Shown one piece after another: positions 22,074 to 29,581 of a stretch of 33,866 nucleotides of DNA (positions are counted from its first letter, which is position 1; each line of letters begins with the position of its first letter). Origin of the DNA: a virus; the IMG/VR virus record IMGVR_UViG_3300025687_004614, positions 1 to 33,866 of that record; one strand, 5' to 3'. Position numbers and translations under genes: made by a program. The notes beneath the pieces were generated by a model that saw only the letters and a program-made list of their open reading frames with translations, was not told the DNA's origin and searched no databases.

Positions 22074-22793
22074 ATGCAAATACTTTTACCTATGGCAGGC
22101 GCTGGTAAGCGTTTTGCAGAATGTGGATATGAAGACCCAAAGCCATTAGTAGATGTGCTTGGTAAGCCCATGATCGAACGTGTTATCGAAAATATGGGAT
22201 ACGAAAACGATTATGTGTTTTTGATTCAGGAAGCACATATGAAGCAGTATGGTGATAGATTAAAGAAAGCCTTCAACAGAGTCAATTCATATAAGATCGT
22301 TGAGATTAATGGATTGACTGATGGCGCAGCTTGTACTGCAATGTTAGGCAAACATGCTATCAATCTTGATGCTCCGCTAATGATTGCTAATACAGATCAG
22401 ATTATGGAATACCATCGTGAAGATTTCTATGACTGGTTCTATACAAATGACATGGATGGTGCTATTTTTACATTCAGAAGTCTTGACAAAAAGCACAGTT
22501 ATGCTAAAATGGACGAATTAGGTAAGTATGTAACTGAGGTAGCAGAAAAGGTTGTTATTAGCAATGTAGCAACTGTTGGTGTATACACATGGAAGAGAGC
22601 ATATGATTTCTTCGCATCCGCTAAAGAGATGATTAGAAGAAATATCAGAACAAACAATGAGTTCTATATTTGCCCAACATACAATATGATGATTGAGAAT
22701 GATGCAAAGATTGAAATCTATGATATCAAGCGTCATCATCCAATTGGTACACCAGAAGATTTACAAAAATATTTGAGATATAAAGGAGCATAA
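22074..22793 (+). CDS. Sugar-phosphate nucleotidyltransferase
   Basis: A 239-aa NTP_transferase-fold enzyme. The nucleotide-binding loop LPMAGAGKRFAECGYEDPKP (residues 4-23) is followed by LVDVLGKPMIERV. DGAACTAML contacts the base in this family, and IANTDQIM carries the metal-binding Asp. The closing HPIGTPEDLQKYL is also family-typical. It should activate a sugar phosphate (or similar) with CTP, GTP or UTP. It lies one base after the previous gene and directly abuts the RuBisCO-like gene, so those two products may act in the same pathway. Supply of GDP-mannose is another possibility. Confidence 0.85.
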   Translation: MQILLPMAGAGKRFAECGYEDPKPLVDVLGKPMIERVIENMGYENDYVFLIQEAHMKQYGDRLKKAFNRVNSYKIVEINGLTDGAACTAMLGKHAINLDAPLMIANTDQIMEYHREDFYDWFYTNDMDGAIFTFRSLDKKHSYAKMDELGKYVTEVAEKVVISNVATVGVYTWKRAYDFFASAKEMIRRNIRTNNEFYICPTYNMMIENDAKIEIYDIKRHHPIGTPEDLQKYLRYKGA

Positions 22794-23942
22794 ATGGACA
22801 TCGTTGTTAGAAAGAAGAATGAAAAAAAGTATTTCTGGGCAAAGTATTATCTCGAATCCAAGACAACTCTTTTAGAAGCAGCGAAAGAACTTGCTATTGG
22901 ACAAAGCATCGGTAATCCAAACGCACGAAGCGTTTGGGAAACACAAGAAATGTATGACAAACATACAGCTAAAATTTTGAAGACTGATGAGTTCAATAAC
23001 AAGTCTGGACATGTATGGATTGGTTTTCCTTATGCTAATATCAATTGGAAAACTGATGGTATTGCACATCTGATTTGTATGCTTATGGGCGGGCAAATGG
23101 ATATTGATAACATTACAGCATGTCATTTAATCGATCTTGAAATTGATACAAAGAAGACAGACTTCAAAGGACCTCAACATGGCATTACTGGTATGCGAGA
23201 GTTTACAGGATCGCACAACAAGCCACTGTTTGGAGGTATTGTAAAACCTAAGACAGGAATGAGCCCTCAACAGCTTCTTGATATGGTCAAAGAAATGGTT
23301 GAGGGTGGTGTTGATTTTATCAAAGAAGATGAAATCATGTCAAACCCTAAAGTTTGTCCACTAAAAGATCGTGTTCCTCTTATTGCTGAATATCTGAAGA
23401 ATAGTGATAGAAAAGTTGTTTATACTTTCTGCATCAATGGTGATCCTGATACTATAGCAAAGAAGGTAAAGTTCATTGCAAAGTATAATGATGAATATGG
23501 TGGTCTTGGTATTCATATCAATATCTGGTCAGGTCTTGGATCATACAAGACTATAAGAAATATGAATTCAGGTCTTTTCATTCACTATCAAAAGAGTGGT
23601 GATAAAGTTCTAACAGAGAAGACACATCGCTATCATATTGATTGGTCTGTACTCTGTTATCTCGCAGGACTTTGTGGCGTAGATACTATTCATGCAGGAA
23701 TGATTGGTGGATATCTCAGTGATGATGAAGAAGAAATGAAGAATGTCATTCGTGTTCTTCATCAACATAATGTTGTACCTGCTCTGTCGTGTGGTATGAA
23801 ACCGGATCTTGTTCAACCAATTTCCAATATTGTTGGTGTTGATTGGATGGCAAATGTTGGTGGATATATTCATTCACATGAAGGTGGCACAAAAGCAGGA
23901 TCACTTGAAATGCGTAAAGCTGTGGATGCTATAACAGTATGA
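22794..23942 (+). CDS. RuBisCO-like protein (large-subunit superfamily, form IV-like)
   Basis: A 382-aa protein of the RuBisCO large-subunit superfamily. The N-terminal domain shows AKYYLESKTTLLEAAKELA and HVWIGFPYANINWKTDGIAH. The barrel starts FGGIVKPKTGMSP with K151 and K153 (spinach K175, K177), then GGVDFIKEDEIMSNP with K177, D179 and E180 (spinach K201, D203, E204, the carbamate/Mg site). H300 in DTIHAG fits H327, S332 fits S379, and GG at 356-357 fits the phosphate loop. By eye, T173, R295, K334 and N123 are replaced, and the N-terminal TW motif is absent. So it is probably an enolase/isomerase/decarboxylase-like RLP on a sugar phosphate, not a CO2-fixing enzyme. It lies between a nucleotidyltransferase and a GDPD-like gene. 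Confidence 0.88.
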   Translation: MDIVVRKKNEKKYFWAKYYLESKTTLLEAAKELAIGQSIGNPNARSVWETQEMYDKHTAKILKTDEFNNKSGHVWIGFPYANINWKTDGIAHLICMLMGGQMDIDNITACHLIDLEIDTKKTDFKGPQHGITGMREFTGSHNKPLFGGIVKPKTGMSPQQLLDMVKEMVEGGVDFIKEDEIMSNPKVCPLKDRVPLIAEYLKNSDRKVVYTFCINGDPDTIAKKVKFIAKYNDEYGGLGIHINIWSGLGSYKTIRNMNSGLFIHYQKSGDKVLTEKTHRYHIDWSVLCYLAGLCGVDTIHAGMIGGYLSDDEEEMKNVIRVLHQHNVVPALSCGMKPDLVQPISNIVGVDWMANVGGYIHSHEGGTKAGSLEMRKAVDAITV

Positions 23943-24439
23943 GAATTATATCTCACAGAGGCAATCTCACGGGACCAGAAAAGTCCCGTGAGAATCAAGA
24001 GTTTGCTTTAATTGAATCTCTTGAAAGAGGTTTTGATGTTGAGTTTGATCTATGGTGTATGGGAGATAGATTTTGGTTAGGACATGATGTTCCTCAAAAG
24101 ACATTCTCAATAGACACTCTAGTTCATTGGACTTCAAGATATTCCAATCAAAAAATGTATGTTCATTGTAAGAATGTTTGGGCAATGGAAAAAATGACAT
24201 ACTTTGTCATATCTAATATGATTCCCTTTTTTCATGATGCCGATCAATGCATACTTTTGAGAGACAATACAATTTGGGTACATCCAAATGCAATATATAC
24301 TTGTTCTTCAAAAGAGAAGAGCATTGCTGTATATCCCTCTTGCAAAAAAACAGAATATGATGTATCATTAGACATCAACATGTCTGGATTTTATGGTATA
24401 TGTACTGATTATCCAGTTGATTTGAGGAATTCATTATGA
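23939..24439 (+). CDS. Short GDPD-like phosphodiesterase
   Basis: A 166-aa protein with the glycerophosphodiester phosphodiesterase signature: ISHRGN (H6, R7), EN (18-19), FDVEFDLW with E35 and D37, and WLGHD (H49, D50), then HCKN where GDPDs have a lysine. It is shorter than typical GDPDs (about 240-300 aa), so part of the barrel is reduced. It may hydrolyse or form a phosphodiester on the glycan or a nucleotide-activated intermediate made by the two preceding genes (inference). It overlaps the RLP stop by 4 nt and gmd by 4 nt. Confidence 0.75.
   Translation: MRIISHRGNLTGPEKSRENQEFALIESLERGFDVEFDLWCMGDRFWLGHDVPQKTFSIDTLVHWTSRYSNQKMYVHCKNVWAMEKMTYFVISNMIPFFHDADQCILLRDNTIWVHPNAIYTCSSKEKSIAVYPSCKKTEYDVSLDINMSGFYGICTDYPVDLRNSL
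23965..23993 (+). other. Perfect 11-bp GC-rich hairpin at the RLP/GDPD gene border
   Basis: TCTCACGGGAC / GTCCCGTGAGA with a 7-nt loop (CAGAAAA), starting 22 nt after the RLP stop and inside codons 9-19 of the GDPD-like gene. No T-run follows. It could set the 3' end of a processed RLP message or slow ribosomes or polymerase. Confidence 0.7.
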
Positions 24440-25437
24440 GATTTGTAGCATTAATTACAGGAATTACAGGACAAGACGGTTCGTATCTTGCTGAGTTACT
24501 ATTAGAAAAAGGATATGAAGTTCATGGTATTGTTCGTAGATCCAGTTCGATCAATACTGATCGTATCGATCATATCTATCATCGCGTTAAGCTTCACTAT
24601 GGTGATTTGACTGATAGTTCTTCACTCATTCGACTGATTCAGGAAATCAGACCAACCGAGATTTATAATCTTGCGGCACAATCACATGTGAAAGTGTCAT
24701 TTGAGATTCCTGAATACACCGGACAAGTAGACGCACTTGGCACTCTGAGAATATTGGAAGCTGTGCGTCTACTTGGCATGGAAAAAGACGTTCGTATCTA
24801 TCAAGCGTCTACATCTGAACTCTATGGGCTTGTGCAAGAAACACCACAGTCAGAAACAACTCCATTTTATCCTCGCTCACCTTATGGTGTAGCAAAGCTA
24901 TATGGCTTTTGGATCGTGAAAAACTATCGTGAAGCATATGGTATGCATTGTTCATCAGGCATTCTGTTCAATCATGAAAGTCCTCGCAGAGGTGAAACAT
25001 TTGTAACACGAAAGATTGTACAGGGACTTGCGCGTATCAGCATGGGCGGGCAGAAGATATTTGAACTTGGCAATCTAAATGCAAAGCGCGATTGGGGTCA
25101 CGCAAAAGACTTCGTTGAAGCTATGTGGCTAATGCTGCAAGAACCTGAGCCAGACGATTATGTGATCGCAACAGGTGAACAGTATTCAGTAAAGCAGTTC
25201 GTTGAGACTGCTGCACCTTACTTTGGTATGCATATCAAATGGGAAGGTGAAGGTTTGAATGAAGTAGGCATTGATCAGACAGGTGAAGTTCGCATTCGTG
25301 TGAATGAGCGTTACTTCCGTCCTGCTGAAGTTGAAACGCTGCTTGGTAATCCTGCAAAAGCAAAGAGAAAGCTTGGCTGGCGTCCACAGTTTACATTTGA
25401 AAAGTTGGTAGAGGATATGTGTATTCATGGACAGTAA
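24436..25437 (+). CDS. gmd: GDP-mannose 4,6-dehydratase
   Basis: A 333-aa extended SDR enzyme converting GDP-D-mannose to GDP-4-keto-6-deoxy-D-mannose. The NADP-binding [20 protein letters not shown] is at residues 7-26, the arginine-rich [13 protein letters not shown] loop at 34-46, catalytic STSELYG at 125-131 and Y150-xxx-K154. [17 protein letters not shown] is family-typical. It is the branch point for fucose, colitose, perosamine and rhamnose. The fucose-synthase-like and ColD-like genes follow immediately with overlaps of 11 and 14 nt. Confidence 0.95.
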   Translation: MRFVALITGITGQDGSYLAELLLEKGYEVHGIVRRSSSINTDRIDHIYHRVKLHYGDLTDSSSLIRLIQEIRPTEIYNLAAQSHVKVSFEIPEYTGQVDALGTLRILEAVRLLGMEKDVRIYQASTSELYGLVQETPQSETTPFYPRSPYGVAKLYGFWIVKNYREAYGMHCSSGILFNHESPRRGETFVTRKIVQGLARISMGGQKIFELGNLNAKRDWGHAKDFVEAMWLMLQEPEPDDYVIATGEQYSVKQFVETAAPYFGMHIKWEGEGLNEVGIDQTGEVRIRVNERYFRPAEVETLLGNPAKAKRKLGWRPQFTFEKLVEDMCIHGQ

Positions 25438-26368
25438 TAGCGGCATTTATATTGCAGGACATAACGGTCTTGTAGGTTCTGCACTCATTCGTCAGTTACA
25501 GACTCAAGGCTATAATAATATTATCACACCGAAGCGACATCTTGATCTTCGTAATCAAGAAACTGTTCATCGCTTCTTTGAACTGAACGAACCTGATTAT
25601 GTGTTTCTAGCTGCTGCAAAAGTTGGTGGTATTGGTTTCAATAAGACATACCCTGCTGACTTCATGTATGACAATCTCATGATTCAAACAAACGTCATAA
25701 ATGCTTGTCAAGAATATGATGTGAAAAAGCTAATGTTCCTTGGCACAGCATGTATATATCCTAAACACGCGCCTGTGCCGATCAAAGAAGAATACTTGAT
25801 GACTGGCCCGCTTGAAGAGACTAACATTGGTTATGCTCTAGCGAAGATTGCCGGTCTTACCATGTGCCAGAAGTATACTGAGCAATATGGTATGCAAACC
25901 GTTTCCGTCATGCCAAATAATCTCTATGGCATTTTCGATAACTTCAGACTGAATGAATGTCATGTTATTCCTGCATTCATCAATCGATTTATCGACGCGA
26001 AAGAAAAGGGTTTGTCGCAAGTGGTGTGCTTTGGTGACGGTACACCTACGCGAGAGTTTCTTTTTGCCGATGATTTGGCTGACGGACTAATTTTCTTGAT
26101 GAACAACTATGATGACCCAAAGCCAATCAACATTGGTCCTAATCGTGAAGTATCAATTCGTTATCTGTCTGAGTTGATTGCTTCACTCGTTGGTTACACA
26201 GGTAATATCATTTGGGATACTACACAACCGAATGGCACACCCAGACGCGCACTAGACACCAGCAAGATGGATGCTCTCGGTTGGAAAGCTAAGACATCAC
26301 TTGAAGATGGATTGAAGATTACGATTGATTGGTTCTTAGAGAATAGGAAAACATATGACCGAGTATAA
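25427..26368 (+). CDS. fcl: GDP-L-fucose synthase-like 3,5-epimerase/4-reductase (Fcl or ColC role)
   Basis: A 313-aa SDR enzyme. The NADPH site is [12 protein letters not shown] (residues 10-21). [10 protein letters not shown] has T107 where E. coli Fcl has S107, while C109, Y136 and K140 are conserved, as is the CHVIPAFI segment. Fcl turns GDP-4-keto-6-deoxymannose into GDP-L-fucose. ColC, a close relative, epimerises and reduces the 3-deoxy product of ColD to GDP-L-colitose. Because the next gene is ColD-like, the ColC role is plausible. It overlaps gmd by 11 nt. Confidence 0.9.
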   Translation: MDSNSGIYIAGHNGLVGSALIRQLQTQGYNNIITPKRHLDLRNQETVHRFFELNEPDYVFLAAAKVGGIGFNKTYPADFMYDNLMIQTNVINACQEYDVKKLMFLGTACIYPKHAPVPIKEEYLMTGPLEETNIGYALAKIAGLTMCQKYTEQYGMQTVSVMPNNLYGIFDNFRLNECHVIPAFINRFIDAKEKGLSQVVCFGDGTPTREFLFADDLADGLIFLMNNYDDPKPINIGPNREVSIRYLSELIASLVGYTGNIIWDTTQPNGTPRRALDTSKMDALGWKAKTSLEDGLKITIDWFLENRKTYDRV

Positions 26369-27509
26369 TTGGCCATTGATGAAAGATACACTGACTTGGA
26401 GTGATCGCTTCAAGTTGGCCAAATTTGTAATGACTGCTGATCGTTTTACTCAGGGAAGAAAAGTAGAACAGTTTGAAGAAGCTTGGTCTAAATGGCTCGG
26501 TGTAGAACATTCTCTGTTTGTCACATCTGGTAGCACTGCGAACTTCTTACTGCTTGATGCCGTCAAAGAGATGTATTTCAAGAACAAGAAGAAGATCAAG
26601 GTTCTTGTACCTGCTTGCACTTGGGTAACGAATATCAATCCTGTGATGCAGCTTGGTATGGAACCTGTGTTCTGTGATATCAATCTTGACAATTACAGTT
26701 TTGATCTTGTAGAAGCAGAAAAGATTTCAAAGAAACATGAAATTGATATCGTGTTCACAACACATCTTCTTGGTTTGCCTGCTTGTGTTAACTTGATGAA
26801 AAGCATGTTTCCTAAAGCCATCATGCTTGAGGATGTATGTGAAAGTCATGGTGCAGAGAATGTCTCTGGTAAAGTTGGATCAAAGTATGATGGTTCAACG
26901 TTCAGCTTCTACTTCGGTCATCATATGTCTACCGTTGAAGGTGGTATGGTTTCTACGAACAATAGTCAACTCTACACATTGATGAAGATGAAGCGTTCTC
27001 ATGGTATGTCCAGAGTGGTTAATGATCCACAAGTATTCAACGATCTGTTTCCTGACATTGATCCACAGTTTCTATTTGTGACTGCTGGCTATAACTTCCG
27101 AAACACTGAACTAGGTGCTGTACTTGGACTGTCACAGTTGAAGAGATTGGATCAGTTCATTGATATAAGAAAAAAGAATTTTGACCGATATCATAAGATC
27201 ATTCGTGACAGAAACGATATCTTTCACGTTCCTTTCCCTGACACTGGGAATAGTTCATTCTGTTTTCCGTTCATTGCAAAGAGCAAGAAGATAAAGAACG
27301 ATTTGATACATGAGTTGATCATGAATGGTATTGAGTATCGCCCAGTTGTAGGTGGTAATCTGCTTCGTCAACCATACCTCTCAAAGTATAATACAATATC
27401 ATGCCCTAATGCTGATATTGTGCATGAGAATGGCATATACATAGGCAATAACCAGTTTGTTGGCAAAAAAGAACTGGATCTACTTGAACAGATAATTGGA
27501 GATTTGTGA
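26355..27509 (+). CDS. colD: ColD-like GDP-4-keto-6-deoxymannose 3-dehydratase (DegT fold, PLP Lys replaced by His)
   Basis: A 384-aa fold-type I PLP enzyme of the DegT/DnrJ/EryC1 family. In aminotransferases the motif SFFPxK carries the Schiff-base lysine. Here it reads TFSFYFGHHMSTVEGGM, with H189 at the lysine position. This substitution is the hallmark of sugar 3-dehydratases ColD and RfbH. The length (ColD about 388, RfbH about 437) and absence of an obvious iron-sulfur Cys set favour ColD. Other features are VTSGSTANFL (PLP phosphate) and LEDVCESHGA with D160. Together with gmd and fcl it implies GDP-L-colitose synthesis. Confidence 0.85.
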   Translation: MTEYNWPLMKDTLTWSDRFKLAKFVMTADRFTQGRKVEQFEEAWSKWLGVEHSLFVTSGSTANFLLLDAVKEMYFKNKKKIKVLVPACTWVTNINPVMQLGMEPVFCDINLDNYSFDLVEAEKISKKHEIDIVFTTHLLGLPACVNLMKSMFPKAIMLEDVCESHGAENVSGKVGSKYDGSTFSFYFGHHMSTVEGGMVSTNNSQLYTLMKMKRSHGMSRVVNDPQVFNDLFPDIDPQFLFVTAGYNFRNTELGAVLGLSQLKRLDQFIDIRKKNFDRYHKIIRDRNDIFHVPFPDTGNSSFCFPFIAKSKKIKNDLIHELIMNGIEYRPVVGGNLLRQPYLSKYNTISCPNADIVHENGIYIGNNQFVGKKELDLLEQIIGDL

Positions 27510-27853
27510 TGTTAGCTGCTATACTTGATACCGTTATTCGTGAGCATGTAAATGCTATCCTTGATGAGAGAGATACTATCTATATTGAACCAGTAGATTA
27601 TGCTGCATCAGACAATCTTGGTGAAGTCTTAGAGAAGCTTGCTATTTTACACATTCGTACTTGGCATCTAGAAGATGCAATGCAAGCAGCTAAGACTGAT
27701 GAAGAACTAGCTGATCTAAAGCGCAAGGTTGATATCTGTTTCAAGATCAAGCGTCCAAAGCTTGTTGCTGCATTGAATGCCATCATAGATGACGCTATCA
27801 TTCATGGCAAGTCCCTGCGTGAAGATTCTGTAAAGTTATATAAGGGTGTGTGA
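27509..27853 (+). CDS. DUF4254-like protein
   Basis: A 114-aa helical protein. The pattern LAILHIRTWHLEDAMQA, followed by DLKRKVDICFKIKRPKLVAAL, resembles DUF4254, a family with a conserved W-x-x-E and a K-R-x-ID core that often occurs in lipopolysaccharide gene clusters. Function unknown; cassette context suggests a role in glycan assembly. ATG 27509 overlaps the ColD-like stop (TGATG). Confidence 0.55.
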   Translation: MLAAILDTVIREHVNAILDERDTIYIEPVDYAASDNLGEVLEKLAILHIRTWHLEDAMQAAKTDEELADLKRKVDICFKIKRPKLVAALNAIIDDAIIHGKSLREDSVKLYKGV

Positions 27854-28731
27854 TGAAGAAGATATGTTTTTTCAATCATTATCACAATGGTGATCTATTT
27901 CATGGTAAAGCATTCATTCGTGAGATAATGTATAATGTAGATACTGAATTCTACTACGCACATAGAATGAAGCCTGCTGTTCTTGATGACATGGACATTC
28001 AACATACAGAATTACCTGGTATACCACATAAAGCTAGATATCTTGATTTAGGGGACACATTTCTAATCAATACGTGGATTGGTGCATACTTTGGATATGG
28101 CATTAGATTTGACGGTGAATGTACGTTGAGATTTACTCATCAAATGTATGCAAGAATATATGATCTTATCAATCAGACTTTTCCTGGTACGGATATGGTC
28201 CTCGGTCCTGTAGAAACATATTTTCCATTTGTCAATTATGGCATGGTAGATAAAGCAGGTGTAAACAGATTTGTAGGATCAGATCCAAGAAAGAAGATTC
28301 TGTTTTCAAATGGTAAGTGTCATTCAGGTCAGTGTGAATATAACGGTGATATGAAACCTATCATTGAAGACATTGCATCAAAACATCCTAACAAAGTCTT
28401 AATTGCAACGAAGAACTTTGAAACACAGTTGAAGAATATAAAGTTCACTAACGAAATCATTGATCAGAACAAGAGTTGTGATTTGAACGAGATTTCATAT
28501 CTCTCAACATACTGTGATTTGATTGTAGGAAGAAACTCAGGACCATATTGCTTTACAGTTACAGATACAAATATAAATGATCCAAACAAAACATTCTATG
28601 CATTTGGAACAAGAGAAACTGATTGTTTTGCAATGGGTATTGAAATACCAGCTAAGTTAATTTTTGAGTCTTACACATCACTAAATAATGTGCATAAGTC
28701 AATATCAGATTTGGTATCCAAAATTAGATGA
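27853..28731 (+). CDS. Putative GT-B glycosyltransferase
   Basis: A 292-aa protein opening MKKICFFNHYHNGDLFHGKAFIREI. The layout resembles GT9/heptosyltransferase-like proteins: an N-terminal HxGD-type loop, then a central KKILFSNGKCHSGQ strand-loop, and a C-terminal CDLIVGRNSGPYCF motif where donor nucleotide-sugar binds (compare heptosyltransferase D-T/S-G-x-x-H). It is last in the glycosyltransferase series, overlapping both neighbours. Donor and acceptor unknown. Confidence 0.6.
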   Translation: MKKICFFNHYHNGDLFHGKAFIREIMYNVDTEFYYAHRMKPAVLDDMDIQHTELPGIPHKARYLDLGDTFLINTWIGAYFGYGIRFDGECTLRFTHQMYARIYDLINQTFPGTDMVLGPVETYFPFVNYGMVDKAGVNRFVGSDPRKKILFSNGKCHSGQCEYNGDMKPIIEDIASKHPNKVLIATKNFETQLKNIKFTNEIIDQNKSCDLNEISYLSTYCDLIVGRNSGPYCFTVTDTNINDPNKTFYAFGTRETDCFAMGIEIPAKLIFESYTSLNNVHKSISDLVSKIR

Positions 28732-28964
28732 CAAAATCAATTTGTACAAAGGTATGTGAATATGAAGATGACAGTCAAGGATCATATAGAAGCAACGAAG
28801 AAAAGACTTGCAGAGGCTGCGGCCGCACGGCAAGCGAAATCATCGAGTGGTACTACGCAACCAAAGAAAGAAAGATCGAAATCGCCAAAGCCGCGCGCAA
28901 GCGCACCAAAGACCGCAAGGAAGCCGAGAAACAAAGGAAAATGATTTCTCTTGACTTGATCTGA
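28728..28964 (+). CDS. DUF1289-family zinc-binding-like protein
   Basis: A 78-aa protein with CTKVC (C6, C10) and CRGCGRTASEIIEWY (C28, C31), the signature of DUF1289, a small proteobacterial family with four cysteines that likely bind zinc. The C-terminus is Lys/Arg-rich. Function unknown. The start overlaps the preceding stop (ATGA). Its last codons contain the -35 box of the next promoter. Confidence 0.8.
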   Translation: MTKSICTKVCEYEDDSQGSYRSNEEKTCRGCGRTASEIIEWYYATKERKIEIAKAARKRTKDRKEAEKQRKMISLDLI

Positions 28965-28979
28965 TTCCTATAGTATAGT
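28951..28979 (+). promoter_or_regulatory. sigma70-type promoter upstream of the tRNA region
   Basis: TTGACT (28951-28956), 17-nt spacer, TATAGT (28974-28979), 35 nt before the next start codon. It may also transcribe tRNA-Gly and the phosphomannomutase. Confidence 0.82.
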
Positions 28980-29013
28980 ATACATACTGACACAAACACA
29001 CAGAGGAACACAA

Positions 29014-29235
29014 ATGTCTATGAAGTATATTTCCACGGAAGTTGAAGTTAGCCTTGGTTCATGGAATGATGAGGAACTTCTTGAGGAAATCAAGTATCGC
29101 GGATACAAGATTGGAGAGGAAGAAAATCTGATTGAAGCTTTCCACTATTGGTCGCGCGGCCAGAAAAAGGAAGCACTCATTTTTCTTGAGAGGGAATTTA
29201 ACTGGCTTCGTGGTGTCTCTGATTTGACAAACTAA
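29014..29235 (+). CDS. Hypothetical phage protein
   Basis: A 73-aa protein starting MSMKYISTEVEVSLGSW, with NDEELLEEIKYRG and the C-terminal KKEALIFLEREFNWL. The two short helices resemble a motif found in many small T4-like phage proteins that end in a Lera-like helix. No function known. The AGAGGA ribosome binding site and a dedicated promoter support expression. Confidence 0.65.
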   Translation: MSMKYISTEVEVSLGSWNDEELLEEIKYRGYKIGEEENLIEAFHYWSRGQKKEALIFLEREFNWLRGVSDLTN

Positions 29236-29245
29236 ATACAGACAT

Positions 29246-29319
29246 GCGGGTTTGGTATATGGGTTGTGCCCTAGCCTTCCAAGCTAGTGAAACGGGTTCG
29301 AGTCCCGTACCCCGCTCCA
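29246..29319 (+). tRNA. tRNA-Gly (anticodon TCC)
   Basis: A 74-nt cloverleaf ending in an encoded CCA. Acceptor GCGGGTT / ACCCCGC (one mismatch), a D arm with wobble pairs, anticodon stem CTAGC / GCTAG with loop CTTCCAA (anticodon TCC, reads GGA/GGG), T stem ACGGG / CCCGT with loop TTCGAGT. It is the only tRNA in the window and probably supplements decoding of GGA. Confidence 0.93.
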
Positions 29320-29341
29320 ATTTAAATGATGAGGTATAAAC

Positions 29342-29581
29342 ATGATTTGGTTTATCGTTTTGAATATTGTAATGAACAATGGTGATGTGTATACCGATGT
29401 TCATTATCCAAATTCCCCTCAATATAACAATGAGCGCGAATGCAACGAGGTAGGTCTGGCTCTTGTAGATCAGAAGCAGATTGAAATTGGCACCAATGCA
29501 GGTCGCACATATTACACTTGTATGTCCATTTCAGCAGAACAAATTAGGGCTGCAACAGGAAAATCTGGTAGCAACTCATGA
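29342..29581 (+). CDS. Hypothetical protein with hydrophobic N-terminus
   Basis: A 79-aa protein with an N-terminal hydrophobic stretch MIWFIVLNIVMNNGDVY and two cysteines (C34, C60) that could form a disulfide. It may be membrane-attached or exported. A GAGG site precedes the ATG and the stop overlaps the next gene. No family recognised. Confidence 0.55.
   Translation: MIWFIVLNIVMNNGDVYTDVHYPNSPQYNNERECNEVGLALVDQKQIEIGTNAGRTYYTCMSISAEQIRAATGKSGSNS

Noticed and set aside
22483-22510. Promoter-like TTGACA-N16-TAAAAT inside the nucleotidyltransferase gene, ahead of the RuBisCO-like gene.
   Set aside because: The -10 is imperfect and AT-rich coding sequence produces such matches. It could be real, but there is no gene-border context to support it.
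22794-23942. Interpretation of the RuBisCO-like protein as a CO2-fixing enzyme.
   Set aside because: Several residues needed for carboxylation appear substituted and the gene sits among glycan genes, with no phosphoribulokinase in the window.
26355-27509. Interpretation as a sugar aminotransferase such as perosamine synthase.
   Set aside because: The Schiff-base lysine position is histidine (H189), which is incompatible with ordinary transamination. RfbH is also less likely because of length and lack of an obvious iron-sulfur cysteine set.
28756-28944. A second overlapping frame encoding a Lys/Arg/Ala-rich, histone-tail-like peptide inside the DUF1289 gene.
   Set aside because: The DUF1289 cysteine pattern in the other frame is clearly genuine, and the basic composition follows from shifted Lys/Arg/Glu codons. 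No strong ribosome binding site supports it.
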